Below, one piece after another: positions 43,845 through 52,887 of a stretch of DNA of 64,000 bases (within the stretch, counting starts at the first letter, position 1; every line of letters begins with the position of its first letter). The position numbers and the translations under genes are program-made. The stretch spans positions 52,498 through 116,497 of the forward strand of contig NZ_OOHJ01000001.1 in NCBI RefSeq assembly GCF_900323885.1. The letters are read 5' to 3'. The notes under the pieces were generated by a model. It was given only the letters and a program-made list of their open reading frames with translations. It was not told where the DNA came from and did not search any database. This stretch comes from [Actinomadura] parvosata subsp. kistnae. GTDB lineage: Bacteria > Actinomycetota > Actinomycetes > Streptosporangiales > Streptosporangiaceae.

Positions 43845-43911
43845 AAACTCTGGCAAGCGGGGCGGCGCGTCCGCGTTGCGCGATCATGGTCCGGCGGTTA
43901 CCCTGGACGTC

Positions 43912-43953
43912 ATGCGAAATCACGCTCAGCTCCAGTGGTGGCGCCGCTCCTAG
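43912..43953 (+). CDS. trpL: trp leader peptide
   Basis: A 13-residue leader MRNHAQLQWWRRS ending in TAG. Tandem Trp codons (TGG TGG) sit just before a hairpin, the hallmark of ribosome-mediated attenuation. The leader lies 107 bp upstream of the anthranilate synthase gene. When charged Trp tRNA is scarce the ribosome stalls on the two Trp codons and the downstream terminator does not form. Confidence 0.9.
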   Translation: MRNHAQLQWWRRS

Positions 43954-44008
43954 GCGGCGCGTGTTTCGCATTCCTTCCAACGGACGGCCGCCCCGGATAG
44001 GCGGCCTT
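43940..44008 (+). promoter_or_regulatory. trp attenuator
   Basis: The first hairpin pairs GGCGCCGC with GCGGCGC around the leader stop codon (43940-43961). The terminator pairs GGCCGCC (43986-43992) with GGCGGCC (44000-44006) and is followed by TTTC. The intervening sequence GTGTTTCGCATTCC can rearrange. This is a classical tryptophan attenuator arrangement. Confidence 0.85.
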
Positions 44009-44059
44009 TCTCGTGTCCGCCCCGGGGCTCGATCATTTGAAGTGGTAAAGGGGCAGCAA

Positions 44060-46186
44060 GTGGAGACGAGCGGATATACCACCGCCGGGGGCATCGGTGT
44101 CGAGCGCGAGACACGCGAGGTGGACGAGGCCGCCCTCGAAGAGATCGTGACCGCCCTGTCGGAGCGGCGCGGGGGCGCCTTCTCCTCCGGCATGGACTAC
44201 CCGGGCCGCTACAGCCGATGGGCGTTCGGCTACGTCGACCCGTGCCTGGAGCTGGTCGCCAAGGGCCGCACCATCTCGGCCACCGCGCTCAACGAGCGGG
44301 GCCGGGTCGTGCTCCCGGCCGTCACCTCCTGCCTGCTGGCCGCGGGCAAGCCGGTCACCGAGCCCACGGCCGACCGCGTCGAGGTGTACGTGCCGGAGTC
44401 CGAAGACCTCCTGCCGGAGGAGCTGCGCAGCCGCCGGCCCACCGTGTTCACCGCCATCCGCGAGGTCATCGCCGCCTTCCAGGGCGACGACCCGCACCTC
44501 GGGCTCTACGGCGCGTTCGGCTACGACCTGGCCTTCCAGTTCGAGCCGATCAGGCAGGAGCTCGTCCGCCCCGACGACCAGCGCGACCTCGTGCTGCACC
44601 TGCCCGACCGGCTGGTCGTCATCGACCGGCAGCGGGAGACCAGCTTCGAGTACCGCTACGAGTTCACCGTCGACGGCGCCACCACCCGCGGCCTCGAGCG
44701 CACCGGCACCTCCGCCCCGCCGGTGACGCCCGCCGAGCTGCCACCGAACCCGGTGAAGGGCGAGTACGCCAAGGTCGTCGCCGCCGCCAAGGAGAAGTTC
44801 AAGCGCGGCGACCTGTTCGAGGTCGTGCCCGGCCAGGTCTTCCACGCCACCTGCGCCGACCCGTCCGCCTTCTACCGGAGCCTGCGCCACAGCAACCCCG
44901 CCCCGTACGAGTTCATCATCAGCCTCGGCGAGGGCGAGCACCTGGTCGGCGCCTCACCCGAGATGTACGTCCGCGTCACCGGCGACCGCGTCGAGACCTG
45001 CCCCATCTCGGGCACGATCGCCCGCGGCAGCAACCCGGTCGAGGACGCCGAAGCGATCCGCACCCTCCTGTCCAGCGTGAAGGAGGAGTCGGAGCTGACG
45101 ATGTGCACCGACGTCGACCGCAACGACAAGTCGCGCATCTGCGTCCCCGGCAGCGTCAAGGTCATCGGCCGCCGCCAGATCGAGCTGTACTCCCGGCTGA
45201 TCCACACGGTCGACCACATCGAGGGCCGGCTGCGCCCCGAGTTCGACGCGCTCGACGCCTTCCTCACCCACATGTGGGCCGTCACGGTGACCGGCGCGCC
45301 CAAGACGTGGGCCATGCAGTTCATCGAGGACCACGAGGCCACCACCCGCCGCTGGTACGGCGGCGCCATCGGCTTCATCGGCTTCGACGGCTCCATGAAC
45401 ACCGGCCTGACCCTGCGCACCGCGCAGATCAAGAACGGCGTGGCGACCGTGCGGGCCGGGGCGACGCTGCTGTTCGACAGCGACCCCGAGGCCGAGGAGC
45501 GCGAGACCGAGCTGAAGGCCAGCGCCCTGCTCGGCGCCCTGGCCGCGGTCAACCAGCCCGAGGCCGTACGGCCGGCCGAGACGAGGGAGCAGCCGGGCGC
45601 CGGCATGAAGGTGCTGCTCGTCGACCACGAGGACTCCTTCGTCAACACCCTGGCCGACTACTTCCGCCAGGAGGGCGCCGACGTCGTGACGCTGCGGCAC
45701 GGCTTCCCGTCCGCCATGCTCGACGAGATCGCCCCCGACCTGGTGGTGCTCTCGCCGGGGCCGGGCTGGCCGACCGACTTCGGCATCTCCGCCCTGCTCG
45801 ACCAGGTCTACGCCCGCGACCTGCCCGTCTTCGGCGTCTGCCTGGGCCTGCAGGCCATGGTCGAGCACGCCGGCGGCACGCTGGAGCTGCTCGACTACCC
45901 CGAGCACGGCAAGCGCGGCCAGGTGTCCAGGCTCGGCGACAGCGCGCTGCTGGACGGGCTGCCCGGCGAGTTCACCGCGGCCCGCTACCACTCGCTGCAC
46001 GCCAAGCGGCCCGGCGTGGTCGGCTTCACCCCGACCGCGCTGACGCCCGACGGCAACGTCATGGCCATCGAGGACCCCGAGCGGCGGCGCTTCGCCGTGC
46101 AGTTCCACCCCGAGTCGATCCTGACCCAGGAGGGCGGCGCGGGCGCGAAGATCATCGCGAACGTGCTGCGTCTGTCCCGCAGGTAG
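44060..46186 (+). CDS. trpEG: Fused anthranilate synthase TrpE-TrpG
   Basis: 708 residues from GTG 44060 (AAGGGG upstream). Residues about 1-515 are the chorismate-binding component: DYPGRYSRWAFGYVDPCLEL, a SISGT-like feedback site region (CPISGTIARGSNP), and ELTMCTDVDRNDKSRICVPG plus HMWAVTVTGAPKTWAMQF. The rest is a glutamine amidotransferase domain with SPGPGWPTDFG, the nucleophile in FGVCLGLQAMVEHAGG and QFHPES. It converts chorismate and glutamine to anthranilate, the first step of Trp or of secondary pathways. The EG fusion resembles the TrpEG and PhzE types; the trp leader argues for tryptophan supply. The open frame runs far upstream but this is antisense to the P450. Confidence 0.93.
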   Translation: METSGYTTAGGIGVERETREVDEAALEEIVTALSERRGGAFSSGMDYPGRYSRWAFGYVDPCLELVAKGRTISATALNERGRVVLPAVTSCLLAAGKPVTEPTADRVEVYVPESEDLLPEELRSRRPTVFTAIREVIAAFQGDDPHLGLYGAFGYDLAFQFEPIRQELVRPDDQRDLVLHLPDRLVVIDRQRETSFEYRYEFTVDGATTRGLERTGTSAPPVTPAELPPNPVKGEYAKVVAAAKEKFKRGDLFEVVPGQVFHATCADPSAFYRSLRHSNPAPYEFIISLGEGEHLVGASPEMYVRVTGDRVETCPISGTIARGSNPVEDAEAIRTLLSSVKEESELTMCTDVDRNDKSRICVPGSVKVIGRRQIELYSRLIHTVDHIEGRLRPEFDALDAFLTHMWAVTVTGAPKTWAMQFIEDHEATTRRWYGGAIGFIGFDGSMNTGLTLRTAQIKNGVATVRAGATLLFDSDPEAEERETELKASALLGALAAVNQPEAVRPAETREQPGAGMKVLLVDHEDSFVNTLADYFRQEGADVVTLRHGFPSAMLDEIAPDLVVLSPGPGWPTDFGISALLDQVYARDLPVFGVCLGLQAMVEHAGGTLELLDYPEHGKRGQVSRLGDSALLDGLPGEFTAARYHSLHAKRPGVVGFTPTALTPDGNVMAIEDPERRRFAVQFHPESILTQEGGAGAKIIANVLRLSRR

Positions 46187-46231
46187 GTAAAACCCGGGCG
46201 GGGGCATGCGGGGCTCCCCTAGAGTTCCCGC

Positions 46232-47401
46232 ATGCTCCCCGTAGACCTGCCCGGCACGGTGCGTGACGCGCTGCTCGCCCCGCTCGTCGACCACCACTGT
46301 CACGGGGTGCGGCGGGACGACCTGAGCAGAGCGCAGTTCGAGCTGCTCAGCGGCGAGGGCGGCGGCCCCGCCCCGCCCGGCACCACGCACTTCGACACCC
46401 CGTTCGGCGCGGCCGTGCGCCGCTGGTGCGCGCCGCTGCTCGACCTGGAGCCGCACGCTCCGCCCGCCGTCTACCTGGCCCGCCGCGCCGAGCTGGGCGC
46501 CGCCGAGGTGAACCGGCGGCTGCTCGCGGGCTCCGGGGTGGTGGCGTTCCTGGTGGACGCCTCCCACGAGGAGCTGGAGGTGCTGACCGCCGCCGAGATG
46601 GGCCGCCACGGCGGGGCCGCCGCCGACGAGCTGGTCCGCATCGAGCGGATCGAACGGGACGTCGCCGCCACCGCCGAGCTGGCCGTGGACTACCTCGACA
46701 ACCTGGGCGAGGAGCTGACCGCCAAAGCTGCCAGGGCGGTCGGGCTCAAGACCGTCATCGGCGCCCTGTGCGGCCTCGACTTCGACCCCGCCCGGCCCTC
46801 CAGGGGGGCGGTGATCGCGGCGGCCAACCGGCGCCTGGCCGACCCGAAGGAGCCGCTGACCGACCACGTCCTGCTGCGCTACCTGCTGTGGAGCGCCGTC
46901 GACGTGGCCAGGGAGCGGGGCCTGCCGGTGCAGTTCCACACCGGGTTCGGCGGGCCGGTCCACCACGGGGCCGGCGGGCCCGCGGGCGAGCCGCACCGCG
47001 CCGACCCGGCCCGGCTGAGCGCTTTCGCCGCGGCGCTGCAGCCGCTCGGCGTGCCGGTGATCCTGCTGCACTGCTACCCGTTCCACCGCCAGGCCGCCCA
47101 CCTGGCCGGGATCTTCCCGCACGTGTACGTGGACGTCGGCCTGGCCCCGCCGCACGGCACCGCCGCCGCGGCCCGCGTCATGGACGAGCTGCTGGAGCTG
47201 GCCCCCTTCCACAAGCAGTTGTTCAGCTCCGGCTGCCGCGGCCTGGCCGAGACCGGTTACCTGGGCGCGCTGACCTACCGGCGGGCCCTGGCCGGCGCGC
47301 TGCAGGCCCGGATCGCGGCGGGGGAGTGGAGCACGTCCGACGCGGCCCGCATCGCGCACATGATCGGCTCGGGAAACGCGCGGCGGATCTACCGCTTGTG
47401 A
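46232..47401 (+). CDS. Amidohydrolase family protein (FluG-like N-terminal type)
   Basis: 389 residues. The metal-binding start is LLAPLVDHHCHGVRRDDLSR (HxH). Further features are GLKTVIGALCGLDFDPARPS, LPVQFHTGFGGPVHH, PVILLHCYPFHRQAAHLAGI and the C-terminal FHKQLFSSGCRGLAETGYLG. These belong to the amidohydrolase subgroup that also forms the N-terminal domain of FluG-like glutamine synthetases. The substrate is uncertain, and a small amide or gamma-glutamyl compound is possible. It lies 45 bp after trpEG on the same strand and could be cotranscribed. Confidence 0.85.
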   Translation: MLPVDLPGTVRDALLAPLVDHHCHGVRRDDLSRAQFELLSGEGGGPAPPGTTHFDTPFGAAVRRWCAPLLDLEPHAPPAVYLARRAELGAAEVNRRLLAGSGVVAFLVDASHEELEVLTAAEMGRHGGAAADELVRIERIERDVAATAELAVDYLDNLGEELTAKAARAVGLKTVIGALCGLDFDPARPSRGAVIAAANRRLADPKEPLTDHVLLRYLLWSAVDVARERGLPVQFHTGFGGPVHHGAGGPAGEPHRADPARLSAFAAALQPLGVPVILLHCYPFHRQAAHLAGIFPHVYVDVGLAPPHGTAAAARVMDELLELAPFHKQLFSSGCRGLAETGYLGALTYRRALAGALQARIAAGEWSTSDAARIAHMIGSGNARRIYRL

Positions 47402-47538
47402 CCGGAAAGTTTCCGGGATTTCGCCGGGGAAATGCATCATTCCCCTTTGGGTTGACCGAATTGTGATTTGTCTGTTTGTCAAAGTCCTGGTGATGATCGG
47501 GAGCGCCAGAAAACTTGTCGCACACACCTGGAGGTGTC

Positions 47539-50174
47539 GTGTCCTGGCGTCCCATCATCCTCATCACCGCGTTATGTACGGCTTTATCCGTCCCGGGGGT
47601 GGCCGCGGCGGAGGATCCGCCCCCCGAGGTGGAGGCCCGCGCCGGCACACAGGCCCCGGCGGAGGTGCGCGGCCTGTCCGAGCCCGCCAAGGCCGGCGAC
47701 CCCGTCGCCGCCGCCAAGGCGCACCTGGCCGACCCGCGCTACCACCTGAACCCCGCCGACCTCGCCCCGCTGCGCACCGTCAAGGACGGCCAGGACGAGA
47801 CCGTCAGGTTCGCCCAGCGCTACCGCGGCCTGCCCGTCTTCGGCGCCCACTACCTCGTGCACTTCCGCACCGAGGGCGGGCAGCGTGAGGTGGTCGGCGC
47901 GGGTGGCCGCTTCCTCACCGAGCTGAGCGTGGACCCGGCCCCGGCCGTGAAGAAGGAGAGCGCCGCCAAGATCGCCCGCAGCCTGATGGCACGCCCCTAC
48001 GGCGCGCCCGAGGGCCTGGCCGCCCGTACCGGCGAGCTGGTCGTCGTGCCGCGCGGCGCGGGCGTGCTGGCCTGGCACGTGGTGCTCAGCGGCAAGGACC
48101 GGACGGCCCGGCGGCCGGTGCTGCTCGACGCGTACGTGGACGCCCACTCGGGCCGCCCCCTGTTCGCCGTGGACCGGCTCCGGTTCGAGGGCCCCGTCCA
48201 GGGCAGCGGGCAGACCGCGCACGGGCAGACCGTCCCGCTCAACGCCTACCAGCGCGCCGACGGCGCCTACGAGCTGCGCGACCGCACCCGTCCCATGTGG
48301 AACGGCACCACCGGCGAGATCCTCACCTACGACGCCAAGGGCGGCGAGGTCTTCGACTACCTCGAGCCCGGCATCCCGCCCGGCACCGAGCTCGCCCGCT
48401 CCGCCACCCCCGTCTTCGGCCCGAGCACACCCAGACCGGCGCCGTGGACGCCCACTGGGGCGCCGGCCAGGTCTACGAGTACTACCGGGGGCTCGGCCGC
48501 GACGGGCTCGACGGCCAGGGCGGCACCATGTACTCCGTCGTCAACGTCACCCTCGACGGCCAGCCGTTCGCCAACGCCTTCTGGGACGGCACCAAGATGG
48601 TCTACGGCGGCGGCGGCCCCGAGTACCACTCCTTCGCCGCCAGCCTCGACGTGGTCGGCCACGAGATGACCCACGGCGTCATCGAGCACAGCGCCGACCT
48701 GGTCTACCTCGGCCAGTCCGGCGCCATGAACGAGGGCCTGGCCGACTACTTCGGCAACGCCATCCAGGTGGACACGTTCGGGATCCCGATGAGCGACCCC
48801 GACGCGAGCCTGCTCGGCGAGGGCCTGTGCAAGACCCTGCCGCCCGCCGAGTGCGCCGGCCGCGACCTCGACGACGCCCGCGTCGCCGCGCGCGACTACC
48901 TCGGCGCCACCGTCAGCATCGACAACGGCGGCGTGCACCTCAACTCCACCATCTTCTCCGGCGCCCTGTGGGACGTCAGGGAGCAGCTCGGCGGCAAGAA
49001 GGCCGACAAGCTGGCCTACAAGGCGCTGACCGAGTACATGACGCCGCTCGACGACTTCGTGGACGGCCGCCGCGCCGTCGAGTCGGCCGCCCGCGCCCTG
49101 GGCTGGTCGGCACGCGACCGGCAGACCGTCGCACGGGCGTTCGACCAGCACGGCATCAAGGCGGGCTGGGAACGGCTCCTGCGCACCGACAGCCGCACGC
49201 TGATCGACGGCATCACCGACATCCAGGCCAGGCCCGACGTGGCCGGCGACCGCTACGTCGTCTCCGACGCCTCGCCCGCCGGCGAGCCCCCCACCCGCAT
49301 CCTCGCCGGACGGCTGCGCGGCGGCACACCGGTGACCCTGGAGGACAACGACCGCTACAACTACCTGCCCGTCACCGACGGCCGGCAGGTCGCCTGGGCG
49401 TCGTACAACGCCGCGTTTGACAGCTTCCAGGTGCACGCCCGCCCGATCGACGGCAGCGCGCCCGCGCGGCTGGTCCACCAGTCGCCCGAGCCGGTGAACG
49501 GGCTGGCCGTCTCCGGCGAGTACATCGCCTGGGACGCCTTCGACCCGGCCAGCGAGGAGCCCGAGATCTGGCTCAAGCGCGGCGCCGCCGCCCCCGTCAA
49601 GATCACCACCGCGCAGGGCGTCGCCGGCGTCGGGCCGACGATCAAGGGCGGCAAGCTCGCCTACAACCGGCTCTGGCAGGAAGGCGGCGCCACGCACAGC
49701 ACGCCCGCCGTCTACGACCTGGCCACCGGCACCGAGGTCGTCATCCCCGAAGCGCCCGGCACCGGCGGGCTGCCCTCGGACACCGTCCTGCCGGTCATCA
49801 CCGGCAAGCACGTGTTCTGGACCGTCGACACCAACGGCGACGGCCGCTACGGCATCATGCGCGCCGCCACCGACGGCACCGGCTCCGCCTTCGTCCTGGC
49901 CGACGGCCCGCAGGCGCCGTTCCCCAACTGGTTCGACGCCAACGACACCGTCGTGTCCATCGGCGTGTGGCCGGACGGGGACCAGCTTGAGAACGCCACC
50001 CTGCCCAAGATCTTCCAGCTTCCCGCGGGAGGCGGGCAGATGTGGCGCCAGTCCTGCAACAAGGGCACGCAGGACTACTTCGCCGCGGGCGAGGGCAGCA
50101 GGCTCGCCTGGCTCGACGGCACCAGCGGTAACACCGACCTGGTGACCCGCGACAGACCCGCTGTCCGCTGCTGA
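47539..50174 (+). CDS. Secreted M4 (thermolysin-like) metalloprotease with C-terminal beta-propeller-like region (one apparent frameshift)
   Basis: About 878 residues after repair. A signal peptide (ALCTALSVPGVAAAE) precedes an FTP/PepSY propeptide, and the peptidase begins near 48450. Zinc site: VVGHEMTHGVIEHSADLVYL (HExxH), with GAMNEGLADYFGNA giving the Glu ligand. The frame breaks at about 48420-48428 in GGCCCGAG; one extra C gives GPEHTQTGAVDAHWG. The C-terminal 320 residues show repeating YNYLPVTDGRQVAWASYN-type blades suggesting a TolB-like propeller. GTG 47539 has GGAGG 4 bp upstream; TTG 47515 is an alternative. Extracellular general protease. Confidence 0.88.
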
Positions 50175-50276
50175 CCCGGCGGCTGCTGGAGCCGCTGCCA
50201 GAACGGCTGCCGGAACGGCTGATTCAGCGGCCGATCCGGTGCTGACTCGGGTCGTACCAGGCCGCTGACCTGGGCA

Positions 50277-50314
50277 GGCGCCCGTCGCGCCCTCATGGGG
50301 GCGCGACGGGCGCC
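50277..50314. terminator. Strong 16-bp hairpin after M4 protease
   Basis: GGCGCCCGTCGCGCCC (50277-50292) pairs perfectly with 50299-50314 across a six-base loop. It lies 100 bp after the protease stop and 70 bp before thyX. There is no U tract, as is common in actinomycetes. Confidence 0.75.
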
Positions 50315-50383
50315 GAGTCGCGCGCGGGCCCGTGACCTGGTTTGCTTGGGCCGTCACACTGCCGATCCGAGCGGGGGCTCCCC

Positions 50384-51166
50384 ATGCGCACAGTCGAACC
50401 CGAGGTCTTCATCGTCGCCCGTCCATCCCTCGACTACGACGAGCTGGCCCGCTACCTGCGCGAGGTCGGCGGCGAGAGCTGGCTGGAGCGGCTCGACCGC
50501 GGCGACCTCGACGCCCAAAACCTGGCCGAGTTCGCCGGCCGCCTCTGCTACCGCTCCTTCGAGCCCGGCCTCAACCCCAACGTCGTCAGGATCAGGGACA
50601 ACCAGGACGACTACCTGCGCAACATCCTGGCCAGCGCGCACGGGTCCGTCCTGGAGCACCTCAGCTTCAGCTTCGTGCTGCACAACGTCAGCCGGGTCCT
50701 GACGCACGAGCTGGTCCGGCACCGGCCCGGCGTCGCCATCTCGCAGGAGTCGCTGCGCTTCGTCCGGCTCGACGAGCTGCCGTTCTGGTTCCCCGAGTGG
50801 GCCCAGGCCGACGAGGAGCTGATGAAGCGGGCCACCGCCGTGCTGGAGCAGCTCGAGCAGTTCCAGCTCTGGATGGCCGGGCACTTCGGGCTCGACGAGG
50901 AGGGCGTGCCGTTCTCCGAGAAGAAGCACCGCACCTCGTTCATGCGCAGGTTCGCCCCCGAAGGGCTGGCCACCGGGCTGGTGTGGACCGCGAACGTGCG
51001 CACGCTGCGGCACACGATCGAGGCCCGCACCGCCGCCGGGGCGGAGGAGGAGATCCGCCTGCTGTTCCAGCGCATCGGCGAGCTCATGCGCGAGGAGGCG
51101 CCGGCCCTCTTCGGCGACTACGTCGTCGAGGACGGCGCCTGGATCCCCGGCTACCGCAAGGTCTGA
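50384..51166 (+). CDS. thyX: Flavin-dependent thymidylate synthase
   Basis: 260 residues. The ThyX motif RHRPGVAISQESLRF (RHRxxxxxSxxSxR-type, from about residue 112) and the HGSVLEHLSFSFVLHNVSRV segment are intact. Arg- and Phe-rich KKHRTSFMRRFAPEG and the C-terminal WTANVRTLRHTIEARTAAGA fit the family. It makes dTMP from dUMP with methylene-tetrahydrofolate and FAD/NADPH, in place of or beside ThyA. It starts at ATG 50384 after a GGGGG-rich leader, with no other gene in its operon. Confidence 0.95.
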   Translation: MRTVEPEVFIVARPSLDYDELARYLREVGGESWLERLDRGDLDAQNLAEFAGRLCYRSFEPGLNPNVVRIRDNQDDYLRNILASAHGSVLEHLSFSFVLHNVSRVLTHELVRHRPGVAISQESLRFVRLDELPFWFPEWAQADEELMKRATAVLEQLEQFQLWMAGHFGLDEEGVPFSEKKHRTSFMRRFAPEGLATGLVWTANVRTLRHTIEARTAAGAEEEIRLLFQRIGELMREEAPALFGDYVVEDGAWIPGYRKV

Positions 51167-51241
51167 CCGCCCGCCCCGGCACGGGCCGGCACACCCGCCA
51201 CGGGGGGGCGTGCTGCCGCCCAGCGCCGGGGCCGGGCACCC

Positions 51242-51268
51242 GCCCGGGCGTGCGGCAGGCGCCCGGGC
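51242..51268. terminator. Hairpin between thyX and the MoaD-like gene
   Basis: GCCCGGGCG (51242-51250) and CGCCCGGGC (51260-51268) form a perfect 9-bp stem with a nine-base loop in the 108-bp gap between two convergent genes; a bidirectional terminator is likely. Confidence 0.6.
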
Positions 51269-51274
51269 AGGCTG

Positions 51275-51586
51275 TCAGCCCAGAGCAGGGAGCACGTAGA
51301 CCTCGGCGCCCGGCGGCAGCGCGCAGTCGAGCCCGCCGAGGCCCTGCGCGTTCTCGCCGCACACGATCATGCTGATGTGCCGGCGGATGCGGCCGTACTC
51401 GTCGCGCAGCCGCTCCTCCAGCATCGGATGCGTACGCCGCAGCGTGTCGAGGGCCGAGCCCAGGGTGGGCGGCGAGTCGCGATCGGCGCCGACGGCGAAG
51501 ACCTTGACCTCGGTGCGCCCGCTCACCCACCTGCGCAGCACGCTCGGCAGGACGAACACCACCATCGTCACCGGTTTCGAGAGCAT
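51275..51586 (-). CDS. MoaD/ThiS-like small ubiquitin-fold protein
   Basis: 103 residues. It has the beta-grasp pattern with TMVVFVLPSVLRRW at the start, then TLGSALDTLRRTHPMLEERL, ISMIVCGENAQGLGGLDCAL and PPGAEVYVLPALG. Sulfur carriers end in a diglycine that is activated as a thiocarboxylate; this one ends ALG, so activation would need trimming or the protein is a divergent member. It starts 4 bp after the BNR-repeat gene stop and is translationally coupled to it, a pairing I have seen described as common for MoaD-like and BNR proteins of actinobacteria. Confidence 0.7.
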   Translation of the reverse strand: MLSKPVTMVVFVLPSVLRRWVSGRTEVKVFAVGADRDSPPTLGSALDTLRRTHPMLEERLRDEYGRIRRHISMIVCGENAQGLGGLDCALPPGAEVYVLPALG

Positions 51587-51589
51587 GCC

Positions 51590-52669
51590 TCAGAGCACCG
51601 CCGCCCGCACGGTCAGCACGTCGGGCAGGTGGGTGGCGATCGCCGCCCAGGTCTCGCCGTCGTCGCGCGAGCCGTAGACCTCGCCGCCGCGCGTACCGAA
51701 GAACACGCCCGCCTCCGACGCGGTCATCGCATCGCGCAGGACGGTCGCGTGCACCGGCCCCTCGGGCAGCCCCTTCGACAGCGCCTGCCAGGTCTTGCCC
51801 GCGTCGTCGCTGCGGTGGACCTGGTAGCGATGCCCGACCGGCGTGCGGTCGATGTCGGCCGTCAGCGGCAGCACGTAGACCGTGTCGGGCCGCGACGGGT
51901 GCACCGCGATGGGGAACCCGAAGTCGGACGGCAGCGGCGAGCCGATGTCATGCCAGCTCCCGCCGAAGTCGTCGCTGCGGTAGACGCCGAAATGGTGCTG
52001 CAGGTAGAGCCGCTCGGGCCGCGACGGGTGCATCGACACCTTGTGCACGCACTGCCCGTACTCCGGGTACTGCTGGCCCTCCGGCATGAACGGGGCCCGG
52101 ATGTTCTTGTTGGCCGCCTCCCACGACAGGCCGCCGTCGGTGCTGCGGTAGAAGCCGGCGGCCGACACCGCGACCGCCATGATCTCCGGGTCGGTCGGGT
52201 GGTTGACGATCGTGTGCAGGCACAGGCCGCCGCCGCCCGGCTGCCAGTGCTCGCGGTGCGGGTGCTCCCACAGGCCCTCCACCAGGCGGTAGGTGACCCC
52301 GCGGTCCTCCGAGCGGAACAGCGCGGCGGGCTCGACGCCCGCCCACACCACGTCGGGCTCGGACGGCGAGGGCGCGAGCTGCCAGACCCTGGTCAGCGTC
52401 GCCCCCGTCTTCTCCGGGAAGGCGATCGGCGGCTGCTCGGCCTCCTGCCAGGTCTCGCCCAGGTCGTCGGAGTACATGACGGACGGGCCGAAGTGGCCGT
52501 ACTCGATGCCGGCGAGCAGCCGGGGCGTCGCGCCGCGGGTGTCGATCGCGACCGAGGGGATCGCGACCGTGGAGAACTGGATCGGCTGGACCCGGAAGGG
52601 GCCGCCACCGGTGGAACGGGCGAGGAACAGGCCCTTGCGGGTGCCGATCGCGACCACTGCGTCACTCAT
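51590..52669 (-). CDS. BNR-repeat beta-propeller protein
   Basis: 359 residues. Asp-box (SxDxGxxW) blades recur: YSDDLGETWQ, FRSEDRGVTYRL, YRSTDGGLSWEAANK, YRSDDFGGSWHDIG, HRSDDAGKTWQAL and GSRDDGETWAAI, giving a six- or seven-bladed sialidase-like fold. There is no signal peptide and no Arg triad of true sialidases that I can identify. It is the first gene of a two-gene operon with a MoaD-like partner. The start ATG 52669 has GAGGAG upstream. Function unknown. Confidence 0.83.
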   Translation of the reverse strand: MSDAVVAIGTRKGLFLARSTGGGPFRVQPIQFSTVAIPSVAIDTRGATPRLLAGIEYGHFGPSVMYSDDLGETWQEAEQPPIAFPEKTGATLTRVWQLAPSPSEPDVVWAGVEPAALFRSEDRGVTYRLVEGLWEHPHREHWQPGGGGLCLHTIVNHPTDPEIMAVAVSAAGFYRSTDGGLSWEAANKNIRAPFMPEGQQYPEYGQCVHKVSMHPSRPERLYLQHHFGVYRSDDFGGSWHDIGSPLPSDFGFPIAVHPSRPDTVYVLPLTADIDRTPVGHRYQVHRSDDAGKTWQALSKGLPEGPVHATVLRDAMTASEAGVFFGTRGGEVYGSRDDGETWAAIATHLPDVLTVRAAVL

Positions 52670-52857
52670 CGAATCTCCTCACATCTGGAAACCTTGTGTC
52701 GCGGAGCTGGGGTGCTGGCGGACGGGCGGGAGTGAGATCCCCTTCCAGGAGGTGGGAGCGGCCGTGGCAGCGCTCCCAGTCGGTCTTGCGGCCATCGTGC
52801 CACGCGCCACCGACAGTTACCGAGGACTGGGAGATTCCCCGCGCAAGCCCCCGTCGC

Positions 52858-52872
52858 TTACCTGACAGGTAA
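52858..52872. promoter_or_regulatory. Perfect palindrome TTACCTGACAGGTAA upstream of an XRE regulator
   Basis: A 15-bp perfect palindrome (arms TTACCTG and CAGGTAA about a central A) lies 15 bp before the regulator start, in the gap to the divergent BNR gene. This is the expected position of an autoregulatory operator for the MmyB-type protein. Confidence 0.6.
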
Positions 52873-52887
52873 TCGAGGCGCTTCCCT

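Noticed and set aside
42638..44059. Upstream extension of the anthranilate synthase frame
   Set aside because: It is antisense to the P450 gene and passes through the trp leader and terminator; the GTG at 44060 with AAGGGG is the real start.
47584..48222. Minus-strand frames antisense to the M4 protease
   Set aside because: Compositionally they are the reverse complement of the protease coding sequence and lack family features.
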